From: Segatella copri DSM 18205
GTDB taxonomy: Bacteria > Bacteroidota > Bacteroidia > Bacteroidales > Bacteroidaceae
Direction: 5' to 3'
Assembly: GCF_025151535.1 (NCBI RefSeq)
Contig: NZ_CP102288.1
Location: 1,638,501 to 1,702,500, forward strand
Length of the DNA: 64,000 bases
This document shows, piece after piece, positions 8,458 to 19,078 of the stretch (within the stretch, counting starts at the first letter, position 1; each line of letters starts with the position of its first letter). The translations under genes and the position numbers were made by a program. The notes under the pieces are model-generated. The model worked only from the letters and a program-made list of their open reading frames with translations. It did not search any database and was not told where the DNA came from.

Positions 8458-10173
8458 TTAATAATTCAACTCGAGTTGCATCTCATCTACACTCTTGCCC
8501 GGCAGCGTCATCGGAACGATGTCTTCATTCTCCTTGATGGCGCACTCCAGCAGGTAAGGACCCTTGGTGCTGATCATCTTCTCCACCTTAGCCTGAAGGT
8601 CCTTGCGGTCTATTACTACATCGTATGGTATGCCGTAGGCCTTGGCAATCTCTGCATAATGAGGATTCATCATGTGGGTGAAGGAGTGACGGCCACCGAA
8701 CATCAGGTCTTGCCACTGGCGCACGTTGCCCAGATAGTTGTTGTTCAGCAGAATCATCTTTACCGGTGCCTGCTGCTCCATGATGGTACCCAGTTCCTGG
8801 ATGTTCATCTGGAAACCGCCGTCGCCGAAGAAACAGCAGATGGTGCGGTCGGGAGCTCCGAAGGTGGCACCGATGGCTGCCGGAAGGCCGAAGCCCATGG
8901 TTCCGAAACCACCACTGGTTACGATGCTCAGCTTCTTGGTAAACTTGAAGTAGCGGCTACTGATCATCTGGTTCTGACCTACGTCGTTTACGAGAACTGC
9001 TTCATTATGAGTAGCTTCCGTTACCACGTTGGTCACCTCGCCCATAAGCAGCGGTCCCTCTGTAGGGTGGATATCCTTCTCTATTACCTTTTCCTGTTCC
9101 TGCTGGCGGTATTCCTCGAAGGAATCTCTCCACTCGCGGTGAACATTCTTGTTCAGCAGACGGGTAATGGCTGGCAGACTCTGCTTGCAGTCGCCCACAA
9201 CAGCCACATCGGTCTTGATAACCTTGTCAATCTCAGCCTTATCAATGTCCAGGTGAATAATCTTGGCCTGGGGAGCATACTTAGAAGGCACGCCTGTGAT
9301 ACGGTCGCTGAAACGCATACCGATGGCGATGAGCACATCACATTCCTGGGTCTTCATGTTGGTAGCATAAGAACCGTGCATGCCGAGCATACCCATGTTG
9401 AGCGGGTGGTTGCTAGGCAGGGCAGAAAGGCCGAGCAGGGTTCTGCCGGCAGGGATATCTGCCTTCTCGAGGAATTCGATGAGTTCATTATGTGCACCGC
9501 CAAGCTCTACTCCATGACCCACGAGGGCGAATGGTTTCTTGGCATTGTTGATGAGTTCGGCAGCTTCAGCCACCGCCTTTTCATCTATCGTAGGATAAGG
9601 GTTGTAAGATGTAACCTTCTCACATTTCACTGGTTCCCACTCGCATGTAGCCACCTGCGCATTCTTTGTAAAGTCGAGCACCACAGGTCCCGGACGTCCG
9701 CTGCGGGCGATGTAGAAAGCACGGCTCACAGCCCATGCCACATCCTCGGCACGGCGTATCTGGTAAGACCACTTGGAGATTGGCTGGGTAACACCCACGA
9801 GGTCTACCTCCTGGAAGGCATCGGTACCCAGGGCACCTACGCCGACCTGTCCGGCGATGACTACGATTGGTGTAGAATCCATCATGGCATCAGCGATGCC
9901 GGTCAATGTATTAGTAGCTCCAGGACCACTAGTGACAAGAGCGACGCCCACTTCGCCGCTGACTCGGGCATAACCCTGTGCAGCGTGAGCAGCAGCCTGC
10001 TCGTGACGTACCAAGATGTGGTCAAACATCTTCTTTTCACCTCTCGTGTAACCGTACAGTGCATCAAACACTGGCATGATGCTGCCGCCCGGATATCCGA
10101 AGATGTTTTTAACATCCTCGTTTTTCAGGGAGCGCATCAGTGCTTCGGCTCCTGTTATTACTTCTTTTGCCAT
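8458..10173 (-). CDS. ilvB: Acetolactate synthase large subunit
   Basis: 571 residues. ThDP-enzyme features: FGYPGGSIMPVFDAL at the N-terminus, RHEQAAAHAAQGYAR with the catalytic glutamate, a central FAD-type domain, and the C-terminal ThDP/Mg motif GDGGFQMNIQEL...NNNYLGNVRQWQ. It condenses two pyruvates, or pyruvate with 2-oxobutyrate, as the first committed step of branched-chain amino acid synthesis. It lies between ilvD and ilvN with short gaps, consistent with a shared message. Confidence 0.96.
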   Translation of the reverse strand: MAKEVITGAEALMRSLKNEDVKNIFGYPGGSIMPVFDALYGYTRGEKKMFDHILVRHEQAAAHAAQGYARVSGEVGVALVTSGPGATNTLTGIADAMMDSTPIVVIAGQVGVGALGTDAFQEVDLVGVTQPISKWSYQIRRAEDVAWAVSRAFYIARSGRPGPVVLDFTKNAQVATCEWEPVKCEKVTSYNPYPTIDEKAVAEAAELINNAKKPFALVGHGVELGGAHNELIEFLEKADIPAGRTLLGLSALPSNHPLNMGMLGMHGSYATNMKTQECDVLIAIGMRFSDRITGVPSKYAPQAKIIHLDIDKAEIDKVIKTDVAVVGDCKQSLPAITRLLNKNVHREWRDSFEEYRQQEQEKVIEKDIHPTEGPLLMGEVTNVVTEATHNEAVLVNDVGQNQMISSRYFKFTKKLSIVTSGGFGTMGFGLPAAIGATFGAPDRTICCFFGDGGFQMNIQELGTIMEQQAPVKMILLNNNYLGNVRQWQDLMFGGRHSFTHMMNPHYAEIAKAYGIPYDVVIDRKDLQAKVEKMISTKGPYLLECAIKENEDIVPMTLPGKSVDEMQLELNY

Positions 10174-10256
10174 TTATATTTTATTATTCTGAATAATTCA
10201 AAAACTTTTCTTTTCTCAAAGACTCTAAAAACTGTCTTTTCAAAGACTCTCGAAGA

Positions 10257-12059
10257 CTAGTCGATGATTCTCACACCGCCCTTATCTGCCGAACTTACGC
10301 TCTGGGCATAAGCGCGCAGTGCCTTGCTAACCACGCGGTTGCGCTTCAGCGGCTGCTGTGGGCGTGCTGCGAGTTCCTCGTCAGAGAGCTTCACATTGAT
10401 GGAGCGGCTAGGGATATCAATGACGATGATGTCGCCATCCTTAATCTTGCCGATGTTACCACCTGCTGCAGCCTCAGGACTGATGTGACCGATGCTCAAG
10501 CCTGATGTACCGCCTGAGAAGCGGCCATCGGTGATGAGGGCACATTCCTTGCCCAGGTGACGGCTCTTGATGTAAGAGGTTGGGTAGAGCATCTCCTGCA
10601 TGCCAGGGCCACCCTTCGGACCCTCGTGGGTGATGACTACGCAGTCGCCTGAGTTAACCTTGCCGCCAAGGATGCCTTCGCATGCATCTTCCTGAGAATC
10701 AAAGCATACGGCTGGACCCTCAAAATGCCAGAGCACTGGATCTACGCCGGCTGTCTTTACTACGCAACCGTTCTGGGCGATGTTGCCGAAGAGCACTGCC
10801 AGTCCGCCATCCTTGGTGTAGGCATGCTCGAGGTCGCGGATACAACCCTCGGCGCGGTCGGTGTCAAGACTCTCCCACTGAGCGTCCTGGCTACCCATCT
10901 GGGTAGAGAACTTTCTGCCCGGTGCAGAGTGGTAGATTCTGTCAGCCTCGGCATCAATCTCTGTGCCGGTAATGTCGTATTTCTTCATCTGCTCATCAAG
11001 TGTTTTGCCGTCAACACGCTTTACGGCGCCGTTGATCAGACCGCCCTTGTTCAGCTCGTTCAGGATACCGAGGATACCACCTGCGCGGTTGCACTCCTGT
11101 ACACTGTATTTCTGGGTGTTAGGGCTCAACTTGCAGAGGCAAGGCACCTTGCGACTCAATTGGTCGATGTCTTCCATCTTGAAGTCTGCGCCAGCTTCCT
11201 GAGCTACTGCCAGCAAGTGGAGCACGGTGTTGGTGCTTCCGCCCATGGCGATGTCCAGGGTCATGGCGTTGAGGAATGCGTCGCGGGTAGCTATATTGCG
11301 TGGCAATACGCTCTCGTCGCCGTCCTCATAATATGCATAAGCGTTCTTAACTATCTGGCGTGCTGCATCTTTAAAAAGTTGGATGCGGTTTTTGTGGGTA
11401 GCAAGAATGGTTCCGTTACCTGGCAAGCTCAGACCGATGGCCTCAGTGAGTGAGTTCATTGAGTTGGCGGTAAACATACCTGAGCAGCTACCGCAACCTG
11501 GGCAGGCGCACTGCTCAATCTGCGTCATCTCCTCGTCAGAAACGCTTGTATCAGCACCCTTAATCATAGCTGTAATCAAGTCGGCGTTCTCACCCTTCCA
11601 GCGTCCGGCTTCCATAGGTCCACCTGAGCAGAACACGGTAGGAATGTTCAGTCGCATAGATGCCATGAGCATACCTGGGGTTACCTTGTCGCAGTTTGAG
11701 ATGCAGATCATGGCGTCGGCCTTGTGAGCATTGACCATGTATTCTACAGAGTCGGCAATGATGTCACGGCTTGGGAGGGAATAGAGCATTCCGTCGTGTC
11801 CCATTGCGATACCGTCGTCAACGGCGATGGTATTGAATTCGGCTGCGTAGCACCCCATAGCTTCGATTTCCTTCTTGACGATCTGACCGATTTCATGAAG
11901 ATGGGTATGACCTGGCACAAACTGCGTAAAGCTGTTCACGATAGCAATGATTGGTTTACCAAACTGCTCGTGTTTCATACCTGCAGCTACCCAGAGTGCT
12001 CGGGCACCTGCCATTCTTCTGCCTTCAGTACAGACGCTACTTCTTAATGGATGTTTCAT
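10257..12059 (-). CDS. ilvD: Dihydroxy-acid dehydratase
   Basis: 600 residues, full length. Iron-sulfur ligands appear in [15 protein letters not shown] and [17 protein letters not shown], with [11 protein letters not shown] upstream and the C-terminal GRFSGG and HISPEAA segments of the family. It dehydrates dihydroxy-acids to 2-keto acids in valine and isoleucine synthesis. It is the first gene of the reverse-strand cluster and has a promoter plus a compact 5' hairpin 34-50 bases before the ATG. Confidence 0.96.
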   Translation of the reverse strand: MKHPLRSSVCTEGRRMAGARALWVAAGMKHEQFGKPIIAIVNSFTQFVPGHTHLHEIGQIVKKEIEAMGCYAAEFNTIAVDDGIAMGHDGMLYSLPSRDIIADSVEYMVNAHKADAMICISNCDKVTPGMLMASMRLNIPTVFCSGGPMEAGRWKGENADLITAMIKGADTSVSDEEMTQIEQCACPGCGSCSGMFTANSMNSLTEAIGLSLPGNGTILATHKNRIQLFKDAARQIVKNAYAYYEDGDESVLPRNIATRDAFLNAMTLDIAMGGSTNTVLHLLAVAQEAGADFKMEDIDQLSRKVPCLCKLSPNTQKYSVQECNRAGGILGILNELNKGGLINGAVKRVDGKTLDEQMKKYDITGTEIDAEADRIYHSAPGRKFSTQMGSQDAQWESLDTDRAEGCIRDLEHAYTKDGGLAVLFGNIAQNGCVVKTAGVDPVLWHFEGPAVCFDSQEDACEGILGGKVNSGDCVVITHEGPKGGPGMQEMLYPTSYIKSRHLGKECALITDGRFSGGTSGLSIGHISPEAAAGGNIGKIKDGDIIVIDIPSRSINVKLSDEELAARPQQPLKRNRVVSKALRAYAQSVSSADKGGVRIID

Positions 12060-12088
12060 ATCTTTTATTTTCTTTTATTTTCTTGCTT

Positions 12089-12108
12089 AAAAGGGCTCTT
12101 TCGAGCCC
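12089..12108 (-). promoter_or_regulatory. Hairpin with short T-run in the ilvD leader
   Basis: On the reverse strand GGGCTC-GAAA-GAGCCC is followed by TTTT. It lies about 15-20 bases after the predicted start of transcription and 30 bases before the ATG. No leader peptide fits in so short a leader. It could be a weak attenuator or a 5' stabilising hairpin. Confidence 0.5.
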
Positions 12109-12127
12109 CTTTGTTATAATTTGCCTG

Positions 12128-12135
12128 CAAAGATA
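12128..12135 (-). promoter_or_regulatory. ilvD operon promoter (-7 box)
   Basis: TATCTTTG on the reverse strand, 68 bases before the ilvD ATG. A weak TTGG lies near the expected -33 position. Confidence 0.65.
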
Positions 12136-12371
12136 CAGAGAAATTATGTAATAGCCAACTAATTTCGTATAAATTTTCACAAAACTTCGTATTTTTGTTA
12201 GAAAAATAAATAAAATGCTTACAATTTATCACGATAGATACTCATTTCTGCTGATTTTGTGCAAAAAAAACAAGAAAGAGCTTATTAACCACACAGAACT
12301 CTTATCTTATTAAGATTACCTGACGAAAAAGTATAAAGCGAGGCGGCCAGACATGTAAGAAAGGTAAGAAG
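12136..12371. other. AT-rich gap between ilvD promoter and ompA terminator
   Basis: No start codon followed by a supported reading frame, no RNA gene and no clear repeat was found on either strand. The only structures in the gap are the ilvD promoter at one end and the ompA terminator at the other. Confidence 0.6.
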
Positions 12372-12404
12372 AAAAAAAATCCTCCTAAACCGAAGTTTAG
12401 GAGG
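12372..12404 (-). terminator. ompA terminator
   Basis: On the reverse strand CCTCCTAAAC-TTCG-GTTTAGGAGG forms a perfect 10-bp stem with a TTCG tetraloop, followed by eight T. A second small hairpin (GGTC-ACAA-GACC, 12409-12420) lies just before it. Confidence 0.95.
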
Positions 12405-12444
12405 ACCTGGTCACAAGACCAAATATCTGAAACTACTTATTTCT

Positions 12445-13590
12445 TTATTCAGCTGCATTGTTATCATTGAATGTAGCAACACGGTTGAACTCAACCTGCT
12501 TGAAGAGCTTGTCAGTAGCACCCATACCCTTAGCCTGAAGACGATTTGCGCTAATCTTGTAAGTCTTAACGAGAATGTTCTTTACAGCATTGGCACGAGC
12601 CTCAGAAAGTTTCTGGTTAAGTTCCTTAGAACCCTCTGGAGATGCATAACCCTTAATTTCAACCTTAGCATCTGGATGATTCTTCATATACTGAGCAATC
12701 ATCTCGATGTTTGGCATCTGGCTACGCTCTACTTTTGACTTACCTACAGTAAACAATACTGTTGGCTGCAAATTGGTAGCAGTAGCTGGCTTTACATACT
12801 TAGGAGCCTTCTGGCACTCATTGAGCGCATTCTGGAGATCCTTGATCTGCTTGTCCTTAGCTGCGAGTTCAGAATCCTTGCTATTCAAGTCGTTGCGGAG
12901 GTTGTTGATCTGACCATTCAAACCATCAATCTCGTTCTGGTCGCGTGGAGTTACGATAGTGAAGTTGTGAGAGTTGTTAGAACCCTTGAACTTGTAGTTA
13001 ACACCCACCTTAACCTGAAAAGCAGACTTGTTAACATCAAACTGGCAACCATTGCAAGCACTCTTGTTGTCGTGAAGGAACCAATTCATAGATGGCTCTA
13101 CATATACCTGCCAAGCCTTGTTTGCGCCAAGGTTGAATGCGAAGTCAACACCTGCGTTAGCTGTGAGGGCATTGAGGTTGCCATTATGAAGGTTGAAAGA
13201 GTGGTAAGCGCCGATGCCTGCCAATGGGATGATTTCGAATTTACGTGGCTCACCCTTGTAACCCAAGAAGAGGTTTGTTGCATTGATAGTACCGATGAAC
13301 TTACCGCTTGCACCACGAACCAAAGTCTTATGTGTATAAGGCAGGTTGCGGTTACGAGCATAGAGGTCAGCCTCTACAGCAGCACCCCAAACTGGAGTAA
13401 ACCACTTTCCGAGACGTACACCTACTGAAGGATTTACGTTCTTGAACCATGCATTGTGAGTAGTCTTTGTAGCAGCTCCAACGTTTACACCAAGATACCA
13501 ATTGTCAAAGAACTTGCTCTCCTGTGTAGTCTGAGCAGATGCAGATACTGCCATTACGGCAGCAGCAAACATTAATACTAACTTTTTCAT
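12445..13590 (-). CDS. OmpA-family outer membrane protein
   Basis: 381 residues. The signal peptide MKKLVLMFAAAVMAVSASA is followed by an N-terminal 8-stranded-barrel-like region rich in alternating aromatic residues (about 25-220). A short coiled coil follows (LNGQINNLRNDLNSKDSELAAK, about 225-255). The C-terminal OmpA peptidoglycan-binding domain has VEIKGYASPEG and NQKLSEARANAVKN (about 300-355). It anchors the outer membrane to the cell wall. It is monocistronic, with its own promoter and a strong terminator, as expected for an abundant protein. Confidence 0.93.
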   Translation of the reverse strand: MKKLVLMFAAAVMAVSASAQTTQESKFFDNWYLGVNVGAATKTTHNAWFKNVNPSVGVRLGKWFTPVWGAAVEADLYARNRNLPYTHKTLVRGASGKFIGTINATNLFLGYKGEPRKFEIIPLAGIGAYHSFNLHNGNLNALTANAGVDFAFNLGANKAWQVYVEPSMNWFLHDNKSACNGCQFDVNKSAFQVKVGVNYKFKGSNNSHNFTIVTPRDQNEIDGLNGQINNLRNDLNSKDSELAAKDKQIKDLQNALNECQKAPKYVKPATATNLQPTVLFTVGKSKVERSQMPNIEMIAQYMKNHPDAKVEIKGYASPEGSKELNQKLSEARANAVKNILVKTYKISANRLQAKGMGATDKLFKQVEFNRVATFNDNNAAE

Positions 13591-13644
13591 TTTCTCTCTA
13601 AAATTTGATTTTATATAAATTACTTAAAACTTCTTTTCAGGGTG

Positions 13645-13676
13645 CAAAATAATAAAAAAAATTATTAACTACCAAA
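13645..13676 (-). promoter_or_regulatory. Probable ompA promoter
   Basis: On the reverse strand TTTG (13673-13676), 20 bases, TTATTTTG (13645-13652). The -7 box differs from TAnnTTTG only at the second base. Confidence 0.5.
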
Positions 13677-13706
13677 TTTTTGGCCATATTTTATGCTGTA
13701 AAACAT

Positions 13707-13750
13707 AAAAAATGGAGAAAAAGAACATTTTTATATCCTATTTCTCCATT
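13707..13750 (-). terminator. Terminator of the GH51 gene
   Basis: AATGGAGAAA (13711-13720) is an exact inverted repeat of TTTCTCCATT (13741-13750). On the reverse strand the stem ends in a run of T. It separates the GH51 gene from ompA. Confidence 0.75.
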
Positions 13751-13827
13751 CTATTTTACTCAAAATGAATAATCTGAACCATTATTGGTTCTATCCGTTT
13801 CTATCAGAAAACATCTTCTGAAGAAAG

Positions 13828-16428
13828 CTAAAGTTCGAAAACCTGAGCGCTTCTGCCTGCGATGGTTACCTGCTTGTTGCCCAAGCCAGAAACCGAGAGT
13901 TTCAGCGTGCGAGGCAAGGCATTCACCACTTTAAGCCAGGTTTTGCCCGATTTAGAATCCTTCACCACACTGGTGCCCACATATTTCTTCAGCGCATCCG
14001 GCAGACTGAGCACGGATGAGATGTAGAGGTCACCGGCATGCTGACCGAACATCTTCTGCATCTTGTAGCTCTCGCTCGCGCGTACATTATTATTATCAAA
14101 GTAAATCATGTCCGGCTGCCAGTTGCTGTATCCGTCCTTACACAAGAGAGGAGCATAGGATGTCATTTCTACCACATCGCCGTTGCGCTCCACATTGCAG
14201 AGGTGGATGCCCTCAGCCAGCGCATTGTCTACCGCATTGGCACCGCGAGATGCATATTCGCCCAGATAAACCTTAGGAGCCTTGCGGTCGTAATGGTCGT
14301 AATAATCCTGATGGTTCAGGAACCAGCCCGGCTGCTCATAATAATGCTCGTCTACGGCATCAATCCAGCGCTTGTTTTCGCGGGCAATCTTCCAACCCTC
14401 AATATAATCGGAAGACGGGAAGTGGAACGGACCTACGGTACCCACAACCTCTATCTGAGGATACTTCTGCTTCACTGCCTTGCAGATCATCAGGTAGCGC
14501 TGCTCGAAATCGGTAGAGATGAGGTCTTCGTTGCCGATGCCTATCATCTTGAGGTTGAACGGAGCCGGATGACCCGCATCGGCTCTCATCTTAGCCCACT
14601 TAGAGGTGGCAGGGTCGCCATTCGCCCATTCTACCAGGTCTAGCACATCCTGAATATACTGCGGCATCTCGCTCATCGGGATTCCGCCCTGCTGACCAGC
14701 CACTCCGCGCTCATCTGCCACAGAGTTCTGACAAGGAACACCTGCCGCCAATACAGGCAGCGGCTCGGCTCCCATATCCTCGCACCACTGGAAATACTCA
14801 TAGAAACCCAGCTGGCTGGTCTGATGGTATCCCCAGATGTTGTAGGCTGGCTTGCGATCTTTCTGCGGACCCACGCTCTCCTTCCAGTGGTAAATGTTCT
14901 TGAGCCCCTGACCGTGGAGCATGCAGCCGCCCGGGAAGCGCACAAAGCGAGGCTTCAGGTCGGCAATGGCCTCGGCAAGGTCTTTACGTAGTCCATGACC
15001 CTTGTAAGTATCTTGTGGTTTGAGACTTACCAAGTCTACCGCCACTTTCTGCTCGCCCTTAGGTAAGATAGCGAACCGGATGTTCTTGCCCAGTTTACCC
15101 TCCTTGGTGGTGGCTTCACTGGCGAGTTCGCCCTCATATTTATCGGTCACAATGAGCTGCGCCTTATATTCCTTCCAGTCTGCGCCCTGCACCTTGATCT
15201 TGGTCTGGCATACCGGCAATCCCTCCTGGTTTACGAGCGCCAGGGTGAGGTCTTTCTTCTTGGCATCAATGCAGCGGGCGTGCAGGCTCACCTCGTAGAT
15301 GGCCGGCTGATGCTTACCCTCCTTGCCCTCAACGGCAGCTCCGCGACGTATGGCGATGCCGTCCCAACCTATATTATAAATAGGTGTAGCGCCCAGAACG
15401 GCGTAATGGGCATTGTTCTGGCTCACCCCGTTTTCGGTGGCGATGCCCTCTTTCTCTACCCCCACCCATGCCGTGGTGGCATTCCACTGGTGACGGTGGT
15501 CTTCCTTGTTATACTCAAAGTCGCCGTTCTGCAACATTTCTGCAGAGAGTCCTCCGTCGGCAGCGCGGCTGATGTCTTCGAAGAAGATACCCATCAGCTT
15601 GTTGGAGATGCGGTGGGATTTCTGTGGATTGATGCTGAGGTTGGCAGGGATTTCCGAATCTTTCGGCAGGTCGATGTGGTTGTCCTTGGTATAAGCTGCG
15701 AGGTCGGCATCGGTCTTCGGCATCGGCTGGGCGTTGAGTTTTGCCTCTTCAGAGAGGGCGTGGAACCAGGAACGGATGTAGTTGAGATGCACGGCCGGCA
15801 CCTCGAAATCGCAGCCATGGAAGAGTTTTCCGCCTATGGTTGCAGTGTCGCGCTGCCAGAGTATCTCATCGGCAGAAGCCTCCAGCGTATCTTCCTTAAA
15901 GGTACGGAAATCGTTGCTTGCCTGTACGTATCGCTTGCCCTTAGATGTCTTGAGATAGATGTCGAAGTTGCCGTCATCCATCTGATAGGCAGCCACATCC
16001 TTCACGCCCTTTTCGCGGATGATGGGATAATCCTGCGGGCGCCAGGTGATGAGGTCTTCTGAATAGGCTACGGCAAACTGCGGTGCATGCTGGTTCACGC
16101 TCCAGAGTGCGCGCCATGTGCCGTCGTTGGCTTTTACCACGAAGGGGTTATACATATTCTTTTCAGCTCCCCACGGACCGTAGTCGCTGGCGCAGAGCTG
16201 TCCTACATCCACCCAACGCTCATCGTCGGTGAAATAAGCCAGATGCAATCCCTGGTTGGGTGCTGGCGAATAGATGAATATCTGGCAGATGGAATCCTTG
16301 CCCTGTATGGTGTATGCAGGGGCATCCTTGTCTATTTGCTTCTGCATCTGCTGCCTGCTGACAGCCTGACTGGCACTGGCAGCTGCCACGAGCAGCGCTG
16401 ATGTAAATACGTACTTAAGTTTTATCAT
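13828..16428 (-). CDS. GH51 alpha-L-arabinofuranosidase with an extra N-terminal domain
   Basis: 866 residues, longer than a plain GH51 enzyme. A signal peptide (1-22) is followed by a propeller-like segment of about 200 residues with ERWVDVGQL, KNMYNPFVVKANDG and FAVAYSEDLITW, resembling GH43/GH32 blades. A CBM4/9-like sandwich follows (ISRAADGGLSAEMLQNGDFEY onward, about 285-440), then the GH51 barrel. Catalytic residues are visible: the acid/base Glu in GIGNED and the nucleophile Glu in YLGEYAS. It should release arabinose from arabinan or arabinoxylan in the periplasm. It is not next to SusC/SusD genes here. The N-terminal domain lacks an obvious GH43 catalytic triad and may only bind substrate. 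Confidence 0.88.
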   Translation of the reverse strand: MIKLKYVFTSALLVAAASASQAVSRQQMQKQIDKDAPAYTIQGKDSICQIFIYSPAPNQGLHLAYFTDDERWVDVGQLCASDYGPWGAEKNMYNPFVVKANDGTWRALWSVNQHAPQFAVAYSEDLITWRPQDYPIIREKGVKDVAAYQMDDGNFDIYLKTSKGKRYVQASNDFRTFKEDTLEASADEILWQRDTATIGGKLFHGCDFEVPAVHLNYIRSWFHALSEEAKLNAQPMPKTDADLAAYTKDNHIDLPKDSEIPANLSINPQKSHRISNKLMGIFFEDISRAADGGLSAEMLQNGDFEYNKEDHRHQWNATTAWVGVEKEGIATENGVSQNNAHYAVLGATPIYNIGWDGIAIRRGAAVEGKEGKHQPAIYEVSLHARCIDAKKKDLTLALVNQEGLPVCQTKIKVQGADWKEYKAQLIVTDKYEGELASEATTKEGKLGKNIRFAILPKGEQKVAVDLVSLKPQDTYKGHGLRKDLAEAIADLKPRFVRFPGGCMLHGQGLKNIYHWKESVGPQKDRKPAYNIWGYHQTSQLGFYEYFQWCEDMGAEPLPVLAAGVPCQNSVADERGVAGQQGGIPMSEMPQYIQDVLDLVEWANGDPATSKWAKMRADAGHPAPFNLKMIGIGNEDLISTDFEQRYLMICKAVKQKYPQIEVVGTVGPFHFPSSDYIEGWKIARENKRWIDAVDEHYYEQPGWFLNHQDYYDHYDRKAPKVYLGEYASRGANAVDNALAEGIHLCNVERNGDVVEMTSYAPLLCKDGYSNWQPDMIYFDNNNVRASESYKMQKMFGQHAGDLYISSVLSLPDALKKYVGTSVVKDSKSGKTWLKVVNALPRTLKLSVSGLGNKQVTIAGRSAQVFEL

Positions 16429-16487
16429 GTTTCTATATTTTTAGATTAATATTGTTTGTTCATTTTACACTCTTTCTCTCGGCTGGA

Positions 16488-16519
16488 TAAAAAGGCAGAG
16501 TGCATCACTGCACCCTGCC
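16488..16519 (-). terminator. folD terminator
   Basis: On the reverse strand an 11-bp stem, GGCAGGGTGCA with TGCACTCTGCC (one G-U pair), a GTGA loop, then TTTTTA. It ends the ffh-folD message. Confidence 0.9.
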
Positions 16520-16597
16520 CCACAAATTAGAGAGTTATAAAAAATCAAGTATGCAGTGACTTAAGCACTGCTTCTTTCTGAAATAATTATCTTCTTT

Positions 16598-17476
16598 CTA
16601 GCTGTAATATTCCTTCTTGCCGGCAGCCAGCGTATTCTTCATCAGCGAACAGATGGTCATCGGACCAACACCTCCCGGAACAGGAGTGATGAAGGAGCAC
16701 TTCTCTGCCACCTCGTCGAATTTCACATCACCGTTCAGGCGGAAACCGCTTTTCTTCGTAGCATCAGGCACGCGGGTGGTACCCACATCAATGACAACGG
16801 CTCCCGGCTTCACCATATCGGCTGTCACGAAATCAGGACGGCCTATGGCTGCGATGATGATATCTGCCTCCTGACACTCTTTCTTCAAATTCTTGGAATG
16901 GGAGTGGCATACGGTGACGGTAGCATCGCCATACTGCTTCTGCATCATCAGCTGAGCCATTGGTTTGCCTACGATGTTGCTTCTGCCCAAAATGACGCAT
17001 TTCTTGCCACTGGTCTCAATATTGTAATGCTGCAGCAGGGTGAGGATACCGAGTGGAGTAGCAGAGATGAAACAAGGCATGCCGAGCGACATTCTGCCCA
17101 CGTTTACCGGGTGGAATCCGTCTACATCCTTGCGGTAATCTATGGCCATAGTCACCTTCTGCTCATCGATGTGCTTAGGCAGAGGAAGCTGAACGATGAA
17201 TCCGTCAACATCATCATCCTGGTTCAGCTTGTCTACACACCGCAGGAGCTCTTCTTCGGTAACATCCTCCTCATAACGGATGAGGGTCGACTTGAATCCA
17301 CACTTCTCGCAGGCCAGCACCTTGTTCTTCACATAGGTTTCGCTGCCTCCGTCGTGCCCTACGAGCACGGCTACCAGATGTGGCTGCTTGCCACCGGCGG
17401 CAACAATCTGTGCCACCTCCTGGGCTATCTGTTCCTTGATGGCGGCTGCCGTCGCCTTTCCGTCGATTAACGTCAT
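16598..17476 (-). CDS. folD: Bifunctional methylenetetrahydrofolate dehydrogenase / cyclohydrolase
   Basis: 292 residues, normal for FolD. Signature stretches include YVKNK with the catalytic lysine near 52, [17 protein letters not shown], the Rossmann motif GRSNIVGKP, and the C-terminal [10 protein letters not shown]. It interconverts methylene- and formyl-tetrahydrofolate for one-carbon metabolism. It lies 106 bases downstream of ffh on the same strand, and no promoter box was found between them, so they are probably cotranscribed. Confidence 0.96.
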   Translation of the reverse strand: MTLIDGKATAAAIKEQIAQEVAQIVAAGGKQPHLVAVLVGHDGGSETYVKNKVLACEKCGFKSTLIRYEEDVTEEELLRCVDKLNQDDDVDGFIVQLPLPKHIDEQKVTMAIDYRKDVDGFHPVNVGRMSLGMPCFISATPLGILTLLQHYNIETSGKKCVILGRSNIVGKPMAQLMMQKQYGDATVTVCHSHSKNLKKECQEADIIIAAIGRPDFVTADMVKPGAVVIDVGTTRVPDATKKSGFRLNGDVKFDEVAEKCSFITPVPGGVGPMTICSLMKNTLAAGKKEYYS

Positions 17477-17582
17477 TCTTTCTTTAGTTTATAATTTATA
17501 ATTTATAGTTTATAGGGCATTCTTGCCTATCGCAAGTTTGCTATATGGCAAAGCCGCTATAAACTATTAACTGTCAACTGAT

Positions 17583-18935
17583 TTACATTCCCGGCATCTT
17601 AGGCATGCCTGGCATACCCTTCATGCGGCTCATCATCTGCGCCATTTTGTTGCCGGTCATCATCTGCATCATCTTGCGGGTCTGGTCAAACTGCTTGATG
17701 AGTTTGTTCACCTCCTGGATATTGGTGCCCGAACCCTTAGCGATGCGCTGGCGGCGTGACGTGTTGAGGATGGCCGGGTTGGTGCGCTCCTTAGGAGTCA
17801 TACTCTGGATAATGGCCTCTACGCCCTTGAATGCATCCTCTGGGATATCTACGTCGCGGATAGCCTTGCCAACCCCCGGAATCATCGCTGCCAGATCCTT
17901 AATGTTACCCATCTTCTTGATCTGCTGGATCTGGTTGTAGAAATCGTTGAAGTCAAACTGGTTCTTTCTGATCTTCTTCTCCAGTTTCTTGGCCTCTTCC
18001 AGGTCGAACTGCTCCTGTGCGCGCTCTACGAGGGATACCACGTCACCCATGCCGAGGATTCGGTCTGCCATACGAGCTGGGTGGAACACGTCAATGGCGT
18101 CCATCTTCTCGCCGGTACCTATAAACTTGATTGGCTTGGTTACCACGGTACGGATACTGAGGGCAGCACCACCGCGGGTATCACCATCGAGCTTGGTGAG
18201 AACAACGCCGTTGAAGTCGAGGCGGTCGTTGAATTCCTTAGCTGTGTTTACGGCATCCTGACCGGTCATGGAGTCAACCACGAAGAGGGTTTCGTCTGGA
18301 CGTAGATGATTCTTGAGATTGCTAATCTCGTTCATCATCTGCTCATCAATGGCAAGACGTCCGGCTGTATCGACGATTACCACATCGTTGCCGTTGGTCT
18401 TAGCCTGCTGGATAGCATGGTCGGCGATACTGAGCACATCCTTGTTCTCTGGCTCGCTGTATACCGGAACACCCACCTGCTCACCCACTACATGGAGCTG
18501 CTGGATAGCTGCCGGACGGTAAACGTCGCAGGCCACGAGCAATGGCTTCTTGCCTTTCTTGGTCTTGAGCATATTGGCAAGCTTTCCGCTGAAGGTAGTC
18601 TTACCCGAACCCTGCAGACCGCTCATGAGGATGACGGCCGGATGACTTTCGAGCTTCAATGGGGCTTCTTCGCCGCCCATGAGTTCTTCCAGTTCATCGT
18701 GCACCAACTTGATCATCAACTGTCCCGGCTTTACGGCAGTAAGTACATTCATGCCGAGTGCTTTCTCCTTCACCTTGTTGGTGAATTCCTTAGCCACTTT
18801 ATAGTTTACATCGGCGTCGAGGAGTGCACGGCGCACATCCTTCATGGTTTCCGCCACGTTGATTTCTGTAATTTTTCCCTCGCCCTTCAAGATTTTGAAC
18901 GAGCGTTCCAGTCTATCACTTAAATTTTCAAACAT
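17583..18935 (-). CDS. ffh: Signal recognition particle protein Ffh (SRP54)
   Basis: 450 residues. The N domain is followed by the SRP GTPase domain with GLQGSGKTT near 107-115, DVYRPAA, DTAGRL, TKLDGD and GTGEKMD. The C-terminal M domain binds SRP RNA and signal peptides and ends in a very methionine-rich tail ([13 protein letters not shown]). It targets nascent membrane and exported proteins to FtsY/SecYEG. It has its own -7 box and precedes folD. Confidence 0.97.
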   Translation of the reverse strand: MFENLSDRLERSFKILKGEGKITEINVAETMKDVRRALLDADVNYKVAKEFTNKVKEKALGMNVLTAVKPGQLMIKLVHDELEELMGGEEAPLKLESHPAVILMSGLQGSGKTTFSGKLANMLKTKKGKKPLLVACDVYRPAAIQQLHVVGEQVGVPVYSEPENKDVLSIADHAIQQAKTNGNDVVIVDTAGRLAIDEQMMNEISNLKNHLRPDETLFVVDSMTGQDAVNTAKEFNDRLDFNGVVLTKLDGDTRGGAALSIRTVVTKPIKFIGTGEKMDAIDVFHPARMADRILGMGDVVSLVERAQEQFDLEEAKKLEKKIRKNQFDFNDFYNQIQQIKKMGNIKDLAAMIPGVGKAIRDVDIPEDAFKGVEAIIQSMTPKERTNPAILNTSRRQRIAKGSGTNIQEVNKLIKQFDQTRKMMQMMTGNKMAQMMSRMKGMPGMPKMPGM

Positions 18936-18960
18936 TTTTCTTTCTTTATATTTTTGGCTA

Positions 18961-18968
18961 CAAAGATA
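18961..18968 (-). promoter_or_regulatory. ffh promoter (-7 box)
   Basis: TATCTTTG on the reverse strand, 25 bases before the ffh ATG. Confidence 0.65.
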
Positions 18969-19078
18969 CGACTTTTTTTCGAGAAAGCCAACTTGTTTAT
19001 GCTTTTTTTTTATCCCGTCGGCTAAAATAGCTGTCGCTCTGCCTTTCCCGAGTTCATTTCTTCAGTTTACTCTTGTGC

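Noticed and set aside
8476..10260. 594-codon forward frame opposite ilvB
   Set aside because: A shadow of ilvB; His/Leu-rich with no recognisable domain, while ilvB has all family motifs.
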